Source of the DNA: Clostridiales bacterium
Lineage (GTDB): Bacteria; Bacillota; Clostridia; Lachnospirales; WQUN01
Length of the DNA: 6,104 nucleotides
Assembly: GCA_031271275.1 (NCBI GenBank)
Contig: JAISWA010000157.1
Location: 1-6,104 of the forward strand
Direction of reading: 5' to 3'
Each line of letters opens with the position of its first letter. The stretch's first letter is position 1. The position numbers and the translations under genes are program-made. This document shows, piece after piece, positions 5,509-6,104 of this stretch. A model generated the notes under the pieces. The model saw nothing but the letters and a program-made list of their open reading frames with translations. It had not been told where the DNA came from and searched no databases.

Positions 5509-6104
5509 GTGGCTTTTGGTTTTAAAGTGGAAATGAGCGGGAAGTACGCGCTTTTCTCGCGCCCGGAGCTTAAAGTGGAGCGCGTGAGCTACGAGGTCAT
5601 AACGCCGGGCGCGGCGCGGGGGGTGCTTGAGGCCGTTATGTGGAAACCGGCTATCCGGTACGTAATTGACGAGATTGCCGTGTGTTCGGAAATAAAATTT
5701 GAGAACATACGGCGCAACGAGGTGGATTTTAAAGCGAGCGGGTTAACCCCGAAATCCGCCGTGGAAGGCCGCGCGCAGCGGGCGTCTATGGTTTTAAAAG
5801 ACGTTTGTTATTTGGTAACGGCGCATTTTGAAATGACGGAAAGCGCCGGGGAAAAAGATAACGAAGGCAAGTTCTGCGAAATGATTCGCCGCCGTTTGGA
5901 AAAGGGGCAGCATTTTCACATGCCTTACCTTGGGGTAAGGGAATTCCCCGCGAGCGTCAGGATAATCGGGGACGACGGCGACGCGCCGAAGCCCATCAGT
6001 GAAACGCGTTCGTTGGGGCTTATGCTTTACGATATGGAATATGTGACGGAAAAAGATAAAAAGGGCGAAACCGTCGTCAAGGAATTCCTCCCGCAATATT
6101 TTAT
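5509..6104 (+). CDS. cas5c: CRISPR-associated Cas5c (Cas5d), type I-C crRNA-processing subunit, 3' end outside window
   Basis: The frame is open from the start to the window edge, giving 198 codons of a protein usually about 220-240 residues long, so only the tail is missing. In type I-C, Cas5c replaces Cas6: it cuts pre-crRNA at the repeat hairpin and stays on the 5' handle in Cascade. Diagnostic segments are YALFSRPELKVERVSYEVI near the N terminus (Tyr28 aligns with the family's conserved tyrosine), TPGAARGVLEAVMWKPAIR (residues 32-50), a basic stretch with LKDVCYLVTAHF (96-107), and RRLEKGQHFHMPYLGVREF (128-146). GKF at 120-122 stands where, from memory, several characterised homologues have a Lys-His pair. 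GTG 5509 is chosen from the ribosome binding site and because the family begins a few residues before the VEMSGKYALF segment. GTG 5473 is the in-frame alternative and would add 12 residues. It shares the cas3 operon. Confidence 0.93.
   Translation, partial: MAFGFKVEMSGKYALFSRPELKVERVSYEVITPGAARGVLEAVMWKPAIRYVIDEIAVCSEIKFENIRRNEVDFKASGLTPKSAVEGRAQRASMVLKDVCYLVTAHFEMTESAGEKDNEGKFCEMIRRRLEKGQHFHMPYLGVREFPASVRIIGDDGDAPKPISETRSLGLMLYDMEYVTEKDKKGETVVKEFLPQYF

Noticed and set aside
5469..5525. ATG at 5469 overlapping the cas3 stop as the cas5c start
   Set aside because: It is out of frame with the Cas5c motifs and terminates after 18 codons.
5794..6096. Minus-strand open frame at the window end
   Set aside because: It lies opposite cas5c, whose + strand frame carries conserved family motifs.

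Overview
The window looks bacterial, moderately GC-rich (coding regions clearly richer than the roughly 19% GC patch at 3141-3220), with compact operons, strong GGAGG-type ribosome binding sites and frequent GTG starts (three of the four starts that can be placed). Together with a MalG-type sugar ABC permease, a trkA-trkA-trkH cluster and a type I-C cas operon, this suggests an anaerobic Bacillota/Clostridia-like organism. The taxonomic guess is an inference from style and gene content, not a measured result.

Layout, all genes on the + strand. (1) 2-190: the last 62 codons of a carbohydrate ABC transporter permease, followed by a textbook intrinsic terminator (221-265). (2) 266-498: a gene-free stretch holding two identical 30-bp direct repeats and a third, inverted copy of a REP-like element, then a promoter with a perfect TATAAT box. 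(3) 499-3110: a three-gene potassium-uptake operon: a short TrkA protein with only an NAD-binding RCK_N domain, a second TrkA protein with RCK_N plus RCK_C, and the TrkH/KtrB-type channel subunit, which overlaps the preceding stop codon. (4) 3111-3267: a short AT-rich gap with a good sigma-70-type promoter and an overlapping palindrome. (5) 3268-6104: the first two genes of a type I-C CRISPR-Cas operon, cas3 (fused HD nuclease and helicase) and cas5c (cut by the window end).

How they work together: the two TrkA proteins should form the cytoplasmic nucleotide-gated ring that opens or closes the TrkH pore. Cas3 degrades DNA targeted by the type I-C Cascade, whose crRNA is processed by Cas5c; cas8c, cas7, cas4, cas1, cas2 and the array would be expected beyond 6104 but are not visible. 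No convincing terminator separates trkH from cas3, though cas3 has its own apparent promoter.

I see no clearly undescribed system. The points most worth a second look are the asymmetric TrkA pair (one member lacks the glycine-rich NAD motif), the REP-like repeat cluster, the palindrome over the cas promoter, and the cas3-cas5 junction, where both genes lie in the same reading frame.
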